From assembly GCF_019633745.1 (NCBI RefSeq), contig NZ_CP037968.1, positions 186,001-250,000 of the forward strand: DNA of 64,000 nt, written 5' to 3'. Positions 42,259-51,259 of the stretch are shown in pieces (within the stretch, counting starts at the first letter, position 1; each line of letters starts with the position of its first letter). The translations under genes were made by a program, and so were the position numbers. Below the pieces are notes generated by a model. It was not told the origin of the DNA. It saw only the letters and a list, made by a program, of their open reading frames with translations, and did not search any database. The DNA comes from Methanofollis formosanus. Its GTDB lineage: Archaea; Halobacteriota; Methanomicrobia; Methanomicrobiales; Methanofollaceae.

Positions 42259-43419
42259 TCACCGCATCGCAATCTGCCGGATCAGCGCCATCACGCCCGG
42301 CTTCGTCGCCCGTGATCGCCGCGACCGCGGGCCGCCCATCTCTAAGAAAGGCGAGGACTCGAACATCTCCTTGTTGATCCGGCCGCCGATCTCCTCGAAG
42401 ATCCTGGCATAGGCCGGGCAGTGCGGGTCGACGCCCATGACCTCACCGCCGGTCGGTGCGATGGCGTTGTACGGGCACCCGCCCCGGCAGTATTTGATGT
42501 GGGCGCAGTCCTTGCAGTGCTCGTCCACATATGCCCTGAACGCCTCCATCTGCTTCCAGACCGCGGACGCTTCGAGTTCCTCCCTGCTCGGGTGCGTGGC
42601 GACATTGCCCATCACGAACTCCGGCATGCCCACGAAACGGTAACACGGGTAGATGCTCCCGTCCGGCCCGATCGCGAAGGTGTTGCCCATGCAGTCGGCG
42701 TAGGTGCAGACCGTGCCGTGGCGGGTGAAGACGCCCCGGCAGAGGTCGTTGATGTTCATCACTTCGATCTCGCCCAGGTGTTCGAGGGACTGGTCGAGGA
42801 GGTAGATGAGGAGTTCGCCGTACTTCTCCGGGGAAAGCGTCCAGCGGTCCGGGTTGGAGTCGCGCAGCGACGGGAGGGCCGGGTGGAGTTTGAGGGTCAG
42901 GTTGTTCTCGAGGAAGAAGTCGAAGATCTCCTCCTTGCGCTCCACCGAGTCGGAGGTGAAGGTGCAGATGAAGCGGACGTCGAGGCCGTGCTCGCGGGCG
43001 ATCTCGTAGCCCCGCATCGTCCGCTCATAGTAGCCCTCGCCCCGTTGCACGTCGCAGATCTCTTTGGGGCCGTCGATGCTGGAGCCGATGGGGATGTTGT
43101 ACTCCGCGAAGAGGTCGGCGATGCCGGGGGTGAGGAGCCAGAGGTTGGTCTGGATGGCAAAGGTGGGGTTGAGGTGGCTGAGCCCATCGGAGAGGAGGGG
43201 GAGGGCCTCGCGGTAAAATGCCTCGCCGGCCAGGAGGGGTTCGCCGCCGTGGAAGGTGACGGTGACCTGGTCGTCCCTGAAGTCCTTGAGCCACGCGACC
43301 ACCTCCTCGATCGTCTCGATGCTCATCCGGGGAGAGTGCTCATCCGAACTCCAGCAATATTTGCAGTGGGCCGGGCAGCCCAGGGTGGGGATGAGCATGA
43401 TGTGGAAGGTGCTTTTCAT
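42259..43419 (-). CDS. Radical SAM/SPASM enzyme, putative peptide-modifying type
   Basis: 386 residues. The radical SAM cluster motif is GCPAHCKYCW near residue 14, with TFHGGEPLLAG (GGE motif) downstream. The SPASM region carries further Cys (CTYADCMGN; GSIYPCYRF; CKDCAHIKYCRGGCPYNA) for two auxiliary 4Fe-4S clusters, as in anaerobic sulfatase-maturating enzymes and peptide-modifying radical SAM proteins. It resembles the methanogen peptide-modifying group, from memory. The start MKSTFHIMLIPTLG was preferred since upstream residues are low-complexity. No Cys-rich precursor peptide is evident beside it. Confidence 0.87.
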   Translation of the reverse strand: MKSTFHIMLIPTLGCPAHCKYCWSSDEHSPRMSIETIEEVVAWLKDFRDDQVTVTFHGGEPLLAGEAFYREALPLLSDGLSHLNPTFAIQTNLWLLTPGIADLFAEYNIPIGSSIDGPKEICDVQRGEGYYERTMRGYEIAREHGLDVRFICTFTSDSVERKEEIFDFFLENNLTLKLHPALPSLRDSNPDRWTLSPEKYGELLIYLLDQSLEHLGEIEVMNINDLCRGVFTRHGTVCTYADCMGNTFAIGPDGSIYPCYRFVGMPEFVMGNVATHPSREELEASAVWKQMEAFRAYVDEHCKDCAHIKYCRGGCPYNAIAPTGGEVMGVDPHCPAYARIFEEIGGRINKEMFESSPFLEMGGPRSRRSRATKPGVMALIRQIAMR

Positions 43420-43538
43420 ACGTGGAGGTGCATCATGCTGAGAGGTATAGTTTTCCAAATCGACCCCGGCCCCACCGGCCCGGGCAAAAAAGAAGTATTG
43501 GGGGATGAACGAGGCTGGACGTTTGTGGGGCTTGCAGT

Positions 43539-43868
43539 TCACAGCAGCACCGAGGCCGCCGCGAGCACCGGGAGCATCGTCACCATGGCGAGGTGCGGCG
43601 CGAAACCCGGCGAGGTCTGGAAGGAATACTTGAACGTGGCCCAGACCTGGGTGAAGGCCGTGACCGTCGCCAGCACCTGGAGGGCGGCGGCGGCCAGGGC
43701 AAGCGCCGGGATGCCGGTCGCAAGGGCGGCCAGGGTGGCGACGAGGGCGAGCATCAGCGCCCCGAAGTGGAGAGCGAGTTTCATTCCGAGCATCCTGAAG
43801 ATAATGAACCCGGTCACCATGCTGCTTGCGAGGACCGCAAGGGCGAGCACCTGATAGATCGTTTCCAT
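43539..43868 (-). CDS. Small membrane protein of the DUF169/TusA-DsrE operon
   Basis: 109 residues, almost entirely hydrophobic with three or four helices (VLALAVLASSMVTGFIIF; LALHFGALMLALVATLAAL; LATVTAFTQVW). No motif identifies it. It starts 12 bases after the upstream gene ends, so it is the third gene of the operon and could carry or anchor the sulfur-relay proteins. Confidence 0.72.
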   Translation of the reverse strand: METIYQVLALAVLASSMVTGFIIFRMLGMKLALHFGALMLALVATLAALATGIPALALAAAALQVLATVTAFTQVWATFKYSFQTSPGFAPHLAMVTMLPVLAAASVLL

Positions 43869-43880
43869 TGTGTAATCACC

Positions 43881-44717
43881 TCAGAAGTTGACGACGGCGT
43901 TCGCGGGGTCGCTGAGGAGCTGGATGTAGGTCGCGGCCCCGGCCAGTCTGACCCCGTCCACGAGGTCGGCCTCACCGATCCCCCTGAACTTCGCGCTCAT
44001 CTCGCAGGCATAGACCGTGGCCCCGCCCCGGATCACCTCGTCCATGAGGTGGTCGAGGCGGTCGAAGGCCGGGTGTTTGACGACCGCGGCGTTCCCCTGC
44101 CGCGCCATGCTCACGCCGTCCATGAGCAGGAAGATCGTCACCTCTTTGCCCATGCTCTGCGCCGCCTTCGCAAAGAGGAAGGTTGCGTAGGCCCGCTCGG
44201 CGTTGCCGATTCCGTTGCTCTGGGCGATGAGGACGCGGTCGCGGCTCACGACGGCCTGGGTCCCCTCCTGCTTCTCGGCCTTCTCGGCGATGAGGTAGTG
44301 TTTCTCGCCGTCGGCGCCCTGCTTCACGACCTTCGAGCCCGACGACTCGACGGCGGCGGCGATGTCGGCGATCGAGTCGGCGCTCGCGCTCGTGACTTTC
44401 AGCCTCTCCCCGACCGGGAGGGTGGCGAGGATGGTGCCGACCGTGATCACCGGGCCGGGACAGAAGTCCCCGCTGACGTCGATCTCTTCCATGATATTGC
44501 CGGCGGGTGTCATGCGTGCCTCCGTGTGGTTCTCTGCTGATGTGATCTCCAGGGTGTAGCCGTGCTTCCCGGCCACGGCCTCCATCCCCTCCTCGGCGCC
44601 CGGGCTGAGGAGGAAGACGACGGTCTCCGCCGGGTCGTCCAGATGTTTGACGACGTTGTCGGCGAGGATGGAGGCGTTCGGGGCTTTGATCCCGAGGGCG
44701 CTGACGGTCTTTGCCAT
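43881..44717 (-). CDS. TusA-like and DsrE-like sulfur-relay fusion protein
   Basis: 278 residues. The N-terminal ~65 residues form a small alpha/beta domain. Residues ~77-150 are TusA/SirA-like, with the signature Cys in EIDVSGDFCPGPVITVG (the CPxP motif). The C-terminal ~120 residues are DsrE/DsrF-like: RVLIAQSNGIGNAERAYATF, TIFLLMDGVSMAR and the Cys in ATVYACEMSAKFRG. TusA and DsrE proteins pass persulfide sulfur between enzymes, so a sulfur or selenium relay is likely. It lies two bases after the DUF169 gene, implying coupled translation. Confidence 0.85.
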   Translation of the reverse strand: MAKTVSALGIKAPNASILADNVVKHLDDPAETVVFLLSPGAEEGMEAVAGKHGYTLEITSAENHTEARMTPAGNIMEEIDVSGDFCPGPVITVGTILATLPVGERLKVTSASADSIADIAAAVESSGSKVVKQGADGEKHYLIAEKAEKQEGTQAVVSRDRVLIAQSNGIGNAERAYATFLFAKAAQSMGKEVTIFLLMDGVSMARQGNAAVVKHPAFDRLDHLMDEVIRGGATVYACEMSAKFRGIGEADLVDGVRLAGAATYIQLLSDPANAVVNF

Positions 44718-44719
44718 CT

Positions 44720-45397
44720 TCACCCCCACTTCTCCTTGAAGACTCGCAGGGCCTCGACGATCCCGCCGAGGTGGGCGGGCGGGATGCCGAGGATCACCTC
44801 GTCTTCGGCGATCCCGGAGTTCTTCCGCGAGCCATTGCAGCCCAGGGTCATGTTGGGCACGCCGCGCTGGATGACGGCGACGACGGCGTCGGCACAGATG
44901 GACTGGATCCCCGAGTAGTCGCTGGAGACCCGGCCGCCGTGGGCGTGGAGGGAGGCCTGGCTGAGCCGCAGGGCCTGCCCGGGCGTGGCGACGATGACGA
45001 CCACGTCGGGCTCGAAGGCGGCCGTCTCCAGGGGGGCGTAGACCGAGGCGTAGACGTCCTCGGTGCTCTTCGGCATCGCGGCGACGGTCTCGAGCGCCCC
45101 TTCGGCGGTCTTGAAGTTGCCGAGTTTGTGGTAGGTGCTCCCATTGGCCAGGTGCTCGGGGAGGGGGCCGATGCCCATGACGCCGGCGCCGCCCTTGCAC
45201 AGGTGCTCCTCGGCGGTGGCATATCCGGTGGCCCCTTTGAGCCTGGCGTCCTGGACAAACTGGCAGTGCCTGCTCTTCTCGATTTTTGCATAGCCTGCCG
45301 GCACGTCGTCGGCGGTCTTCGCAAGTTTCACGGCGACGGGGCTGCCCTTCAGCCCCAGCAGTTCGATGAGTTCGGTTGCGGTCGTCTCGTAGGACAT
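44720..45397 (-). CDS. DUF169 family protein
   Basis: 225 residues of DUF169: KGSPVAVKLAKTADDVPAGY, HCQFVQDARLKG, EEHLCKGGAGVMGIG and DVVVIVATPGQALRLSQASL, then NMTLGCNGSRKN. The conserved Cys residues (SRHCQF, EEHLCKG, LGCNGSR) suggest a metal or cluster site. The role of the family is unknown; it often lies by redox and sulfur genes in anaerobes. A GAGGTGA ribosome site precedes the ATG. Transcribed divergently from the HTH-PAS-GAF regulator, with shared palindromes between them. Confidence 0.85.
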   Translation of the reverse strand: MSYETTATELIELLGLKGSPVAVKLAKTADDVPAGYAKIEKSRHCQFVQDARLKGATGYATAEEHLCKGGAGVMGIGPLPEHLANGSTYHKLGNFKTAEGALETVAAMPKSTEDVYASVYAPLETAAFEPDVVVIVATPGQALRLSQASLHAHGGRVSSDYSGIQSICADAVVAVIQRGVPNMTLGCNGSRKNSGIAEDEVILGIPPAHLGGIVEALRVFKEKWG

Positions 45398-45417
45398 GGT
45401 CGTTTCACCTCATGGTT

Positions 45418-45510
45418 TTAGACTGTGTGGTCTAACTATACTGTATAGTATAGTTTTGATATATACTTTTCCCTGTGGCGAAAGATATTAGACGATATAG
45501 TATAGACTCA
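45418..45510. promoter_or_regulatory. Divergent regulatory region with repeated palindromes
   Basis: TTAGACTGTGTGGTCTAA (45418-45435) has 6-base arms; CTATACTGTATAG (45437-45449) has 6-base arms around one base; the half sites TATAGTATAG and TAGAC recur at 45444-45453 and 45490-45507. GATATATAC near 45459 is a TATA candidate for the plus gene. The site lies between the DUF169 operon and the HTH-sensor gene, so autoregulation plus control of the operon is likely. Confidence 0.6.
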
Positions 45511-45519
45511 GAGGGGATC

Positions 45520-47109
45520 ATGGAGACGTACTCAGATACCGAGCAGGTGATCCTCTCCTACCTCAGGTCGCACCGGCCTGAGGAGTGCATGCTCGACAAG
45601 ATCTCCAGGGGGACCGGGAAGAGCAGGGCCACGGTCCTGAAATATCTCGGCATCCTCCATGCGAGGGGGCTCCTGGAGTACACCTTTGTCGGCCGCAGCA
45701 AACTCTGGATGGTGAAGGAGGGAGCGGCAGCGGGGGAGCAGGCGGCACCTGAAGCGGCGCCTGCCGAAGAGGAGGCCGACCTCGCGGCCCTGGCCTTCGC
45801 CCTCTACGAGGTCAGGCGGCAGGAGGCCGACCTCGCCGACCGGCTCGCCCTCCCGGAAACGATCGTCCTGACCGTCACCGACGACCTCAGGGTGCTGGCC
45901 GCAAACCGTCTCTTCGCCTCCCTCTTTCCTGAGGCCGGGAGCCTGCGCGACCTCCTCCGCCCGACCGACGAGACGAGAGTGGACGGGGCGCTCCAGTCGG
46001 TGAGAGCGGGCCGGGCCGCCACCGTCGAACTCGACCTCAGGGAGAAGGCCGGGGTCTACCGCCCCTATGCCGTCACCCTCGTCCCCCCGCCCGCCACCGG
46101 CCCGGCCGGGTGCGTGGCCGTCATCGGGGAAGATCTTTCGAGTCGGCGGCGGACGAAGCGGGACCTGGAGGCGCTGCTGTATATCATCAGGAGCGTGGGG
46201 ACCGCACCGGACGAGGAGCACCTTCTTGAGGGGACGATGACGGGCATCAGGGAGAAACTGGCCCCGTACCTCGGTGCAGCGGTCTTCACGCCCGGCGGGC
46301 ACCCGGCCTACGCCACCTTCGAGCCTTCCGCCGACCGCCTGGCCGCCGTCACTCCGCTGGTGAGGGAGAGCATGGAAAATCTCGAGACCGCGACCGCCGG
46401 GCCGCTCGCCCTCCCCGGCATCGAGGGGGAGGTAAAATCCGCCCTTGCCGTCCCGATCATCGAGGAGGAGGAGGCGACCGGCGCCGTCCTCCTGCTCCTC
46501 GGTTCAGCGGCGAGCGCGACGCTGGTCGAGAGCCTGGAGATCGTCGCCGACGAACTGGCGAGCGCCCTGAAGATGCAGCGCCTCGACCGGGAGCGGAGCG
46601 AGTATGTCAACACGCTCCTGGCCCTCAACCGCCTCTCCGGGATCCTCAACGACGCACAGGACGAGGCGTCGATGCTGGAGCGTTCCATCGAGGCAGTGAT
46701 GGGGGCGCTCGGGTTCGAGATGGGCTGTGTCTACCTCCTCGACGAGGCCGACGAGATGGTGCCGCGGGTGCAGCGCAACATGCCCGAGAGCCTGCGGCAG
46801 ATGTGTCTCTCCGGCGTCTTCGATGCCCTCTTCGAGCGGGCGTTTGCCGAGCAGAAGGTCGTGTACATCACCCCCGAGACTCCGGCCTATGCCGCGCTCG
46901 ACGAGGCCGTCAGGGCGCAGGGGGTGAAGACGGTTCTCATCATGCCGATCAAGATCGGCGGCGAGGTGGTGGGGCTGCTGAATATGGGGAGCGGCAGAGA
47001 GAAGCGCTATATGCGCACCAGTCTGGAGAACCTCTCCTCCATCGGGCTCCAGCTGGGGCTGGCTCTGGAACGTTCGAGGCTGGCGCGGGAGCTGGCGGCG
47101 CGGGGGTGA
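45520..47109 (+). CDS. HTH - PAS - GAF - GAF sensor regulator
   Basis: 529 residues. Residues ~5-70 are a winged HTH (ILSYLRSHRPEECMLDKISR, GKSRATVLKYLGILHARGLL). A linker rich in Ala/Glu leads to a PAS-like domain (IVLTVTDDLRVLAANRLFAS). Two GAF domains follow (about 235-365 and 375-520; GFEMGCVYLLDEADEMVPRV, VLIMPIKIGGEVVGLLNMGS). No kinase domain is present, so ligand sensing is probably coupled directly to DNA binding. The ATG follows GAGGGG; a GTG 45 bases upstream is in frame but lies in the operator. It probably regulates the divergent DUF169 operon. Confidence 0.85.
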   Translation: METYSDTEQVILSYLRSHRPEECMLDKISRGTGKSRATVLKYLGILHARGLLEYTFVGRSKLWMVKEGAAAGEQAAPEAAPAEEEADLAALAFALYEVRRQEADLADRLALPETIVLTVTDDLRVLAANRLFASLFPEAGSLRDLLRPTDETRVDGALQSVRAGRAATVELDLREKAGVYRPYAVTLVPPPATGPAGCVAVIGEDLSSRRRTKRDLEALLYIIRSVGTAPDEEHLLEGTMTGIREKLAPYLGAAVFTPGGHPAYATFEPSADRLAAVTPLVRESMENLETATAGPLALPGIEGEVKSALAVPIIEEEEATGAVLLLLGSAASATLVESLEIVADELASALKMQRLDRERSEYVNTLLALNRLSGILNDAQDEASMLERSIEAVMGALGFEMGCVYLLDEADEMVPRVQRNMPESLRQMCLSGVFDALFERAFAEQKVVYITPETPAYAALDEAVRAQGVKTVLIMPIKIGGEVVGLLNMGSGREKRYMRTSLENLSSIGLQLGLALERSRLARELAARG

Positions 47110-47157
47110 GGAACTCTTTTGAGGCCCCGATTTTTTTTGTAATTCTCTGGAAGCTCA

Positions 47158-47229
47158 TGCCTTCCTTCGCACTCGCGCCGGGGGCGCTGCCCCCGGAACC
47201 CCCGGGATGAAGATAGGGCGGGGAAGGCA
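47158..47229. repeat. Isolated copy of the 72-bp nested palindromic element
   Basis: Ends TGCCTTCC and GGAAGGCA are inverted repeats; the centre is GCGCCGGGGGCGCTGCCCCC followed by GGAACCCCCGGG. Same length and design as the copies at 48.3-48.9 kb. Confidence 0.75.
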
Positions 47230-47360
47230 GATCGGTAGACCCCACGAGTATAATCACTCGGTTTTTCAGCTCGATCCCTTCCCCCATCAATCCCCATGAT
47301 CTTCGCGGTGTGAAATGGGCCACAGAAAGAAAATAGAAATAAAGCGGAGATATTCCGCGC

Positions 47361-48065
47361 CTATTTTTCTAAATATCTCTTATACCACCAGAACCACGGC
47401 GTATCCAGGAAGCCGATGACGTTCTTCGCCACGATCTGACCGATGATGAGCGGGACGAGGGGAGCGACCCCAGCGAAGGCGATGGTGACGAAGATGACGC
47501 TGTCTACCGTGAGGCTGAAGAGGTCGCTGGAGACGCTCCTGAGGAGGACGCGGTCGGGGTAACGCTCCTTGAGCCTCGCGAAGATCCAGGCGTCGATGTT
47601 CTGGGCGACCAGGAAGGTGACCCAGGAGGCGAGGATGATCCTGAGGCTCTGGGCAAAGACGTCCTGCCACATATCTTCGTAGGCGAAAAAGGGCGCCGGC
47701 GTGAGGGTGTTGGTCATCACGATGAAGGCGACGAGGAGCACCTGCGTGAGGAAGGCGATCCCGATGGCGATGTGGGTTTTGTGCTCGCCGTAGACCTCGT
47801 TGATCATGTCGATGGCCTGCGAGAGGAAGGGGTAGATGAACACCCCGGCCGGCGCGAAGAAGACGGCGATGCCCAGGTCGAACTCGATGAATCGTGCGGC
47901 AAGCACCTGGGAGGCGGCGAGGTAGACGACATAGAACCCGACCAGGGCGGGGTAGCCGTACTCACGGTGGTGCCTGATGATGTACGCCGAGGCGTAGGTG
48001 ACGATGGTGAGGCTGAGGATCCAGTAGAGCCAGACGATGGGGAAGTCCATGATGTCGTTAGACAT
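47361..48065 (-). CDS. Queuosine-precursor-type transporter (VUT/YhhQ family)
   Basis: 234 residues with about six membrane helices. It has the family's conserved pattern: VVYLAASQVLAARFIEFDLG, AGVFIYPFLSQAIDMINEVY (the FPxxxxxxDxxxExYG-like signature) and SSDLFSLTVDSVIFVTIAFA with a terminal FLDTPWFWWYKRYL. Bacterial YhhQ imports queuosine precursors; in archaea the equivalent need would be an archaeosine-related deazapurine, but other vitamins have been proposed. Single gene. Confidence 0.88.
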   Translation of the reverse strand: MSNDIMDFPIVWLYWILSLTIVTYASAYIIRHHREYGYPALVGFYVVYLAASQVLAARFIEFDLGIAVFFAPAGVFIYPFLSQAIDMINEVYGEHKTHIAIGIAFLTQVLLVAFIVMTNTLTPAPFFAYEDMWQDVFAQSLRIILASWVTFLVAQNIDAWIFARLKERYPDRVLLRSVSSDLFSLTVDSVIFVTIAFAGVAPLVPLIIGQIVAKNVIGFLDTPWFWWYKRYLEK

Positions 48066-48230
48066 TGGGCGGAAGAGGACTTAGATGCTGGTATCGCGAG
48101 GGGAGGGGCGGGATTTTCTTCGTCTGTGGGGGGTTGGCCATGTGCCGGGAGCACACATCAGAGGCATACCATATGAAATCCTTCCGAGCAGCGCTTCCAT
48201 GTGTGGAGGAATTCTTGCTCCCTCTCAATC
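48066..48230. other. Spacer before the repeat array
   Basis: No gene and no repeat recognised. Confidence 0.4.
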
Positions 48231-48940
48231 GCGACATGGCAGTGAAAATTCTGCGATGAGGGCGGCACGTCTGATCATCACGTACCTGATCCTTGTACCG
48301 ATCGATCTCATGCCTTCCATCATGAATCGCGCCGGGGGTTGCGACCCCCGGACCCCCGCGACAGGATTAGGTCGGGAAGGCAGAGAACATGAACGCGAAG
48401 ACAAAAAAAATCCTGAAGAACATCGTGCCGCCCGTTGGCTATCTTCATCCGTGGGGGTTCCGGGGGCACGTGCCCCCGGCGCGAGACGGAGGTGAAATTT
48501 CTTTGGTGAGGGGGGCACGTCTGATCATCACGGACCTGATCCTTGTACTGATCGATTTCATGTCTTCCTCCATGAATCGCGCTGGGGGGAGACCCGCCGG
48601 ACCTCCGCGACAGGATTGGGTTGGGAAAACAGAGAACATGACGAAGACAAAAAAATCCTGAAGAACATCGTGCCGCCCCCCGGCTATCTTCGTCGTGGGG
48701 GGTCCGGGGGTCGCAACCCCCGGCGCGAGACGGCAGGAAATATTCTGCGATTGGGGGCGGCACGTTGGATCATCACGTACCTGATCCTTGTACCGATCGA
48801 TCTCATGCCTTCTCCATGAATCGCGCCGGGGGCTCTGCCCCCGGAACCCCCGGGAATTGCGATAGAGTCAGGAAGGCAGAGAAAAAAGATCCCGAAGAGA
48901 GTGACGCCGCCCCCCGGCGCGAGGCGACGGTGAACATTTT
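48231..48940. repeat. Array of three ~245-bp units built from nested palindromic elements
   Basis: Three degenerate direct repeats with equivalent points (GGCACGT-TGATCATCACG type) at about 48264, 48514 and 48759. Each unit has one forward 72-base element (48311-48382; 48561-48631; 48806-48878) bounded by TGCCTTCC / GGAAGGCA, and one inverted core (GGGGGTTCCGGGGGCACGTG near 48450; GGGGGTCGCAACCCCCGG near 48703; a shortened one near 48912). No frame through it looks like protein. The arrangement is like bacterial REP/BIME mosaics. Confidence 0.8.
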
Positions 48941-48944
48941 CCCG

Positions 48945-49427
48945 CTACCGCCTGACCCGATACCCCGCCTGCGTCAGCGCCTCGATCGCCCGCTCGTCCC
49001 ACCCGGCATCGTCGTCCTCTCGGATCGTCCTGATCGATCTCTCCCAGAACGCTGCGAGGCCGGGGTCGTCGGTCGCGAGGTGCCGGCGCTCCATCACTCG
49101 GCCCACCCGTCTCCCTCTCGCGTTCAGGATGAGCAGACGCCAGCAGGCGTACTCCCGGCAGATCTCGGGCCTCGTGAGGTGGATGATGCAGCAGATCCGG
49201 TTCTGCGCAGGATCGTCTCTGAGGAAGGGGCAGGCCTGCGGCCAGCGCTCGGAGATGCTGCGGTCGGGGAAGAGATGGAGTTTGTCGGGATCGATCCTGA
49301 CGGCGTGCTCCTCCCCGGTGTAGCGGTTGAGCATCACAAAACGTCCGTCGCCGCACGCCTCGGTCACGACGTGGACGTCGCCCAGGTGGCTGCAGCACTC
49401 CCCGCACTGGATGCACGTGAACGGCAT
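48945..49427 (-). CDS. YkgJ-family Cys-cluster protein
   Basis: 160 residues. The N-terminal FTCIQCGECCSHLG is the CxxCGxCC signature of YkgJ/UPF0153 proteins, with further Cys in ACPFLRD, RICCIIHLTRP and CREYACW, giving the usual eight-Cys pattern that binds Zn or an iron-sulfur cluster. The biochemical role is unknown. It is divergent from the ABC-class ATPase gene, about 100 bases away. Confidence 0.85.
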   Translation of the reverse strand: MPFTCIQCGECCSHLGDVHVVTEACGDGRFVMLNRYTGEEHAVRIDPDKLHLFPDRSISERWPQACPFLRDDPAQNRICCIIHLTRPEICREYACWRLLILNARGRRVGRVMERRHLATDDPGLAAFWERSIRTIREDDDAGWDERAIEALTQAGYRVRR

Positions 49428-49531
49428 GGGGTCTCTCCTCGATGAGGAGAACGTTCAGCCACCCCATAAAATTGCCCCTCCACCACGGACACAAAACCCT
49501 ATCACCCCCCTCCCCCATACCTACCCCAACC

Positions 49532-51259
49532 ATGGCCCGCGAGACGATACAACCGGCCGGACGGCTCAGGGACATCCTGAGACGGATCGACGGCCGCGGA
49601 TACAAAGCATACAAAGACTGCGAGGGGGCCTACGCCTTCGACGACTTCACCCTCATCATCGACCACGCCCAGGGCGATCCCTTCGCCGCCCCGAGCCGCG
49701 TGCGGGTGCGGGTGGCGGCAAAGGTCGCGAACTTCCCGGCCGGGTGCTTCTCGACGAAGACCCGCGAGGTGGCCTTCAGGGACTTCCTTGCCAGGGGCTT
49801 TGCCGCGGCCATCGACGCCGCGGGCCAGAACCGCCGGGGGAGCGGGAAGAGCGGGCAGATCGCCGTCGCCCGCCCCGGCCAGGAGGTGCTGGAGCGCTCA
49901 TCCGTCGTCGTCACCGCCGAGCACGCCGTCGAGGTGCGGTTCACCGTCGGCCTCCCGGCACGCGGCCGGAGCGTGCTCGGGCGGCAGGCGGAGGCGATCT
50001 TCTTCGAAGACGTCCCGGCCCTGGTGCGGCCCTCGCTCCTGTACCCCGCCGTCGACGCCGCCGCCCTCGACCGCCACCTCGAGGTGACCGAGGACGCCGA
50101 CCATCTCAGGTCCGCGCTCCAGGACCGGGGCCTCGTCGCCTTCGTCGCCGACGGCGCCGTCCTCCCGCGGGCGAGCGGCGTGGACGACCGCCCCCTCAAA
50201 GGCGCCGTCCCCTTCGTCTCGCCGCCCTCCCTGCGGGTCGAGATCGACCTCCCGAACCGAGGCACCGTCGCCGGCATGGGCGTGCCGGCCGGCATCACCC
50301 TCATCGTCGGCGGCGGCTTCCACGGCAAGTCCACCCTGCTCCGTGCGATCGAACGGGGCGTCTACACCCACGTCCCCGGCGACGGCCGGGAGTACGTCGT
50401 CGCCGACCCCACCGCCGTGAAGATCCGCGCCGAAGACGGCCGCCGGGTGGAGCAGGTCGACATCTCGCCCTTCATCGCCGACCTCCCCGACGGCCGGGAC
50501 ACCCGCGCCTTCTCCACCGAGAACGCGAGCGGGAGCACCTCGCAGGCGGCCAACATCATGGAAGCCCTGGAGAGCGGCACCCGCCTCCTCCTCATCGACG
50601 AGGACACCGCGGCCACGAATATGATGATCCGGGACCGACGGATGCAGGAACTCGTCGCCGACGACCAGGAACCGATCACGCCCTTCATCGACCGGGCACG
50701 GGCGCTGTACCGCGACCTCGGCGTCTCGACCGTGCTCGTCATCGGCGGCTCGGGCGACTACTTCGACATCGCCGACACCGTCGTCTGCATGCAGGCCTAC
50801 CGCTCCGAAGACGCCACCGCACGGGCGCAGGCGATCGCCGCACGCTACGCCTCGGAACGGTTCACTTCACCAAAAGACGGGTTTGGCACCTTCATGCGGC
50901 GGGTGCCCGAGGCGCGGAGCATCGACGCGAGCAAAGGCAGACGGGAGGCAAAAGTGGCGGCCGACGGTGTCCGCGGCATCAGGTTCGGCGTCCACGAGGT
51001 CGACCTCTCGGCCGTGGCGCAGGTCGTCGACCCGGCCCAGACGGCGGCCATCGCCCATGGCATGCTCAGGGCAAAGCGCCAGATGAACGGGCGTTCGACC
51101 CTTGCCGAGGTGGTCAGGGCCGTCGCCGCCGAGGTCGAAGAGAACGGCCTCGACGCCCTCACCTCACACCCGGTCGGCGGACTTGCGGCGTTCAGGCCCT
51201 TCGAACTTGCCGCGGCGCTCAACCGCCTCAGGGCCTTCAGGGCCGGGCAGACCCGGTAG
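49532..51259 (+). CDS. Predicted ATPase of the ABC class
   Basis: 575 residues. It matches the ABC-class ATPase family: N-terminal domain with GRGYKAYKDCEGAYAFDDFT, Walker A-like loop ITLIVGGGFHGKSTLLRAIE near 255, signature STENASGSTSQAANIMEALE and Walker B LLLIDEDTAATNMMIRD. The conserved TFMRR, SIDASKGRR and GLDALTSHPVGGLAAFRPFE tail segments are also those of the family. Homologues in trypanosomes bind RNA in editing complexes; the bacterial and archaeal role is unknown. The ATG at 49532 was chosen since the frame upstream reads as Pro/His-rich non-coding sequence. Confidence 0.9.
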   Translation: MARETIQPAGRLRDILRRIDGRGYKAYKDCEGAYAFDDFTLIIDHAQGDPFAAPSRVRVRVAAKVANFPAGCFSTKTREVAFRDFLARGFAAAIDAAGQNRRGSGKSGQIAVARPGQEVLERSSVVVTAEHAVEVRFTVGLPARGRSVLGRQAEAIFFEDVPALVRPSLLYPAVDAAALDRHLEVTEDADHLRSALQDRGLVAFVADGAVLPRASGVDDRPLKGAVPFVSPPSLRVEIDLPNRGTVAGMGVPAGITLIVGGGFHGKSTLLRAIERGVYTHVPGDGREYVVADPTAVKIRAEDGRRVEQVDISPFIADLPDGRDTRAFSTENASGSTSQAANIMEALESGTRLLLIDEDTAATNMMIRDRRMQELVADDQEPITPFIDRARALYRDLGVSTVLVIGGSGDYFDIADTVVCMQAYRSEDATARAQAIAARYASERFTSPKDGFGTFMRRVPEARSIDASKGRREAKVAADGVRGIRFGVHEVDLSAVAQVVDPAQTAAIAHGMLRAKRQMNGRSTLAEVVRAVAAEVEENGLDALTSHPVGGLAAFRPFELAAALNRLRAFRAGQTR

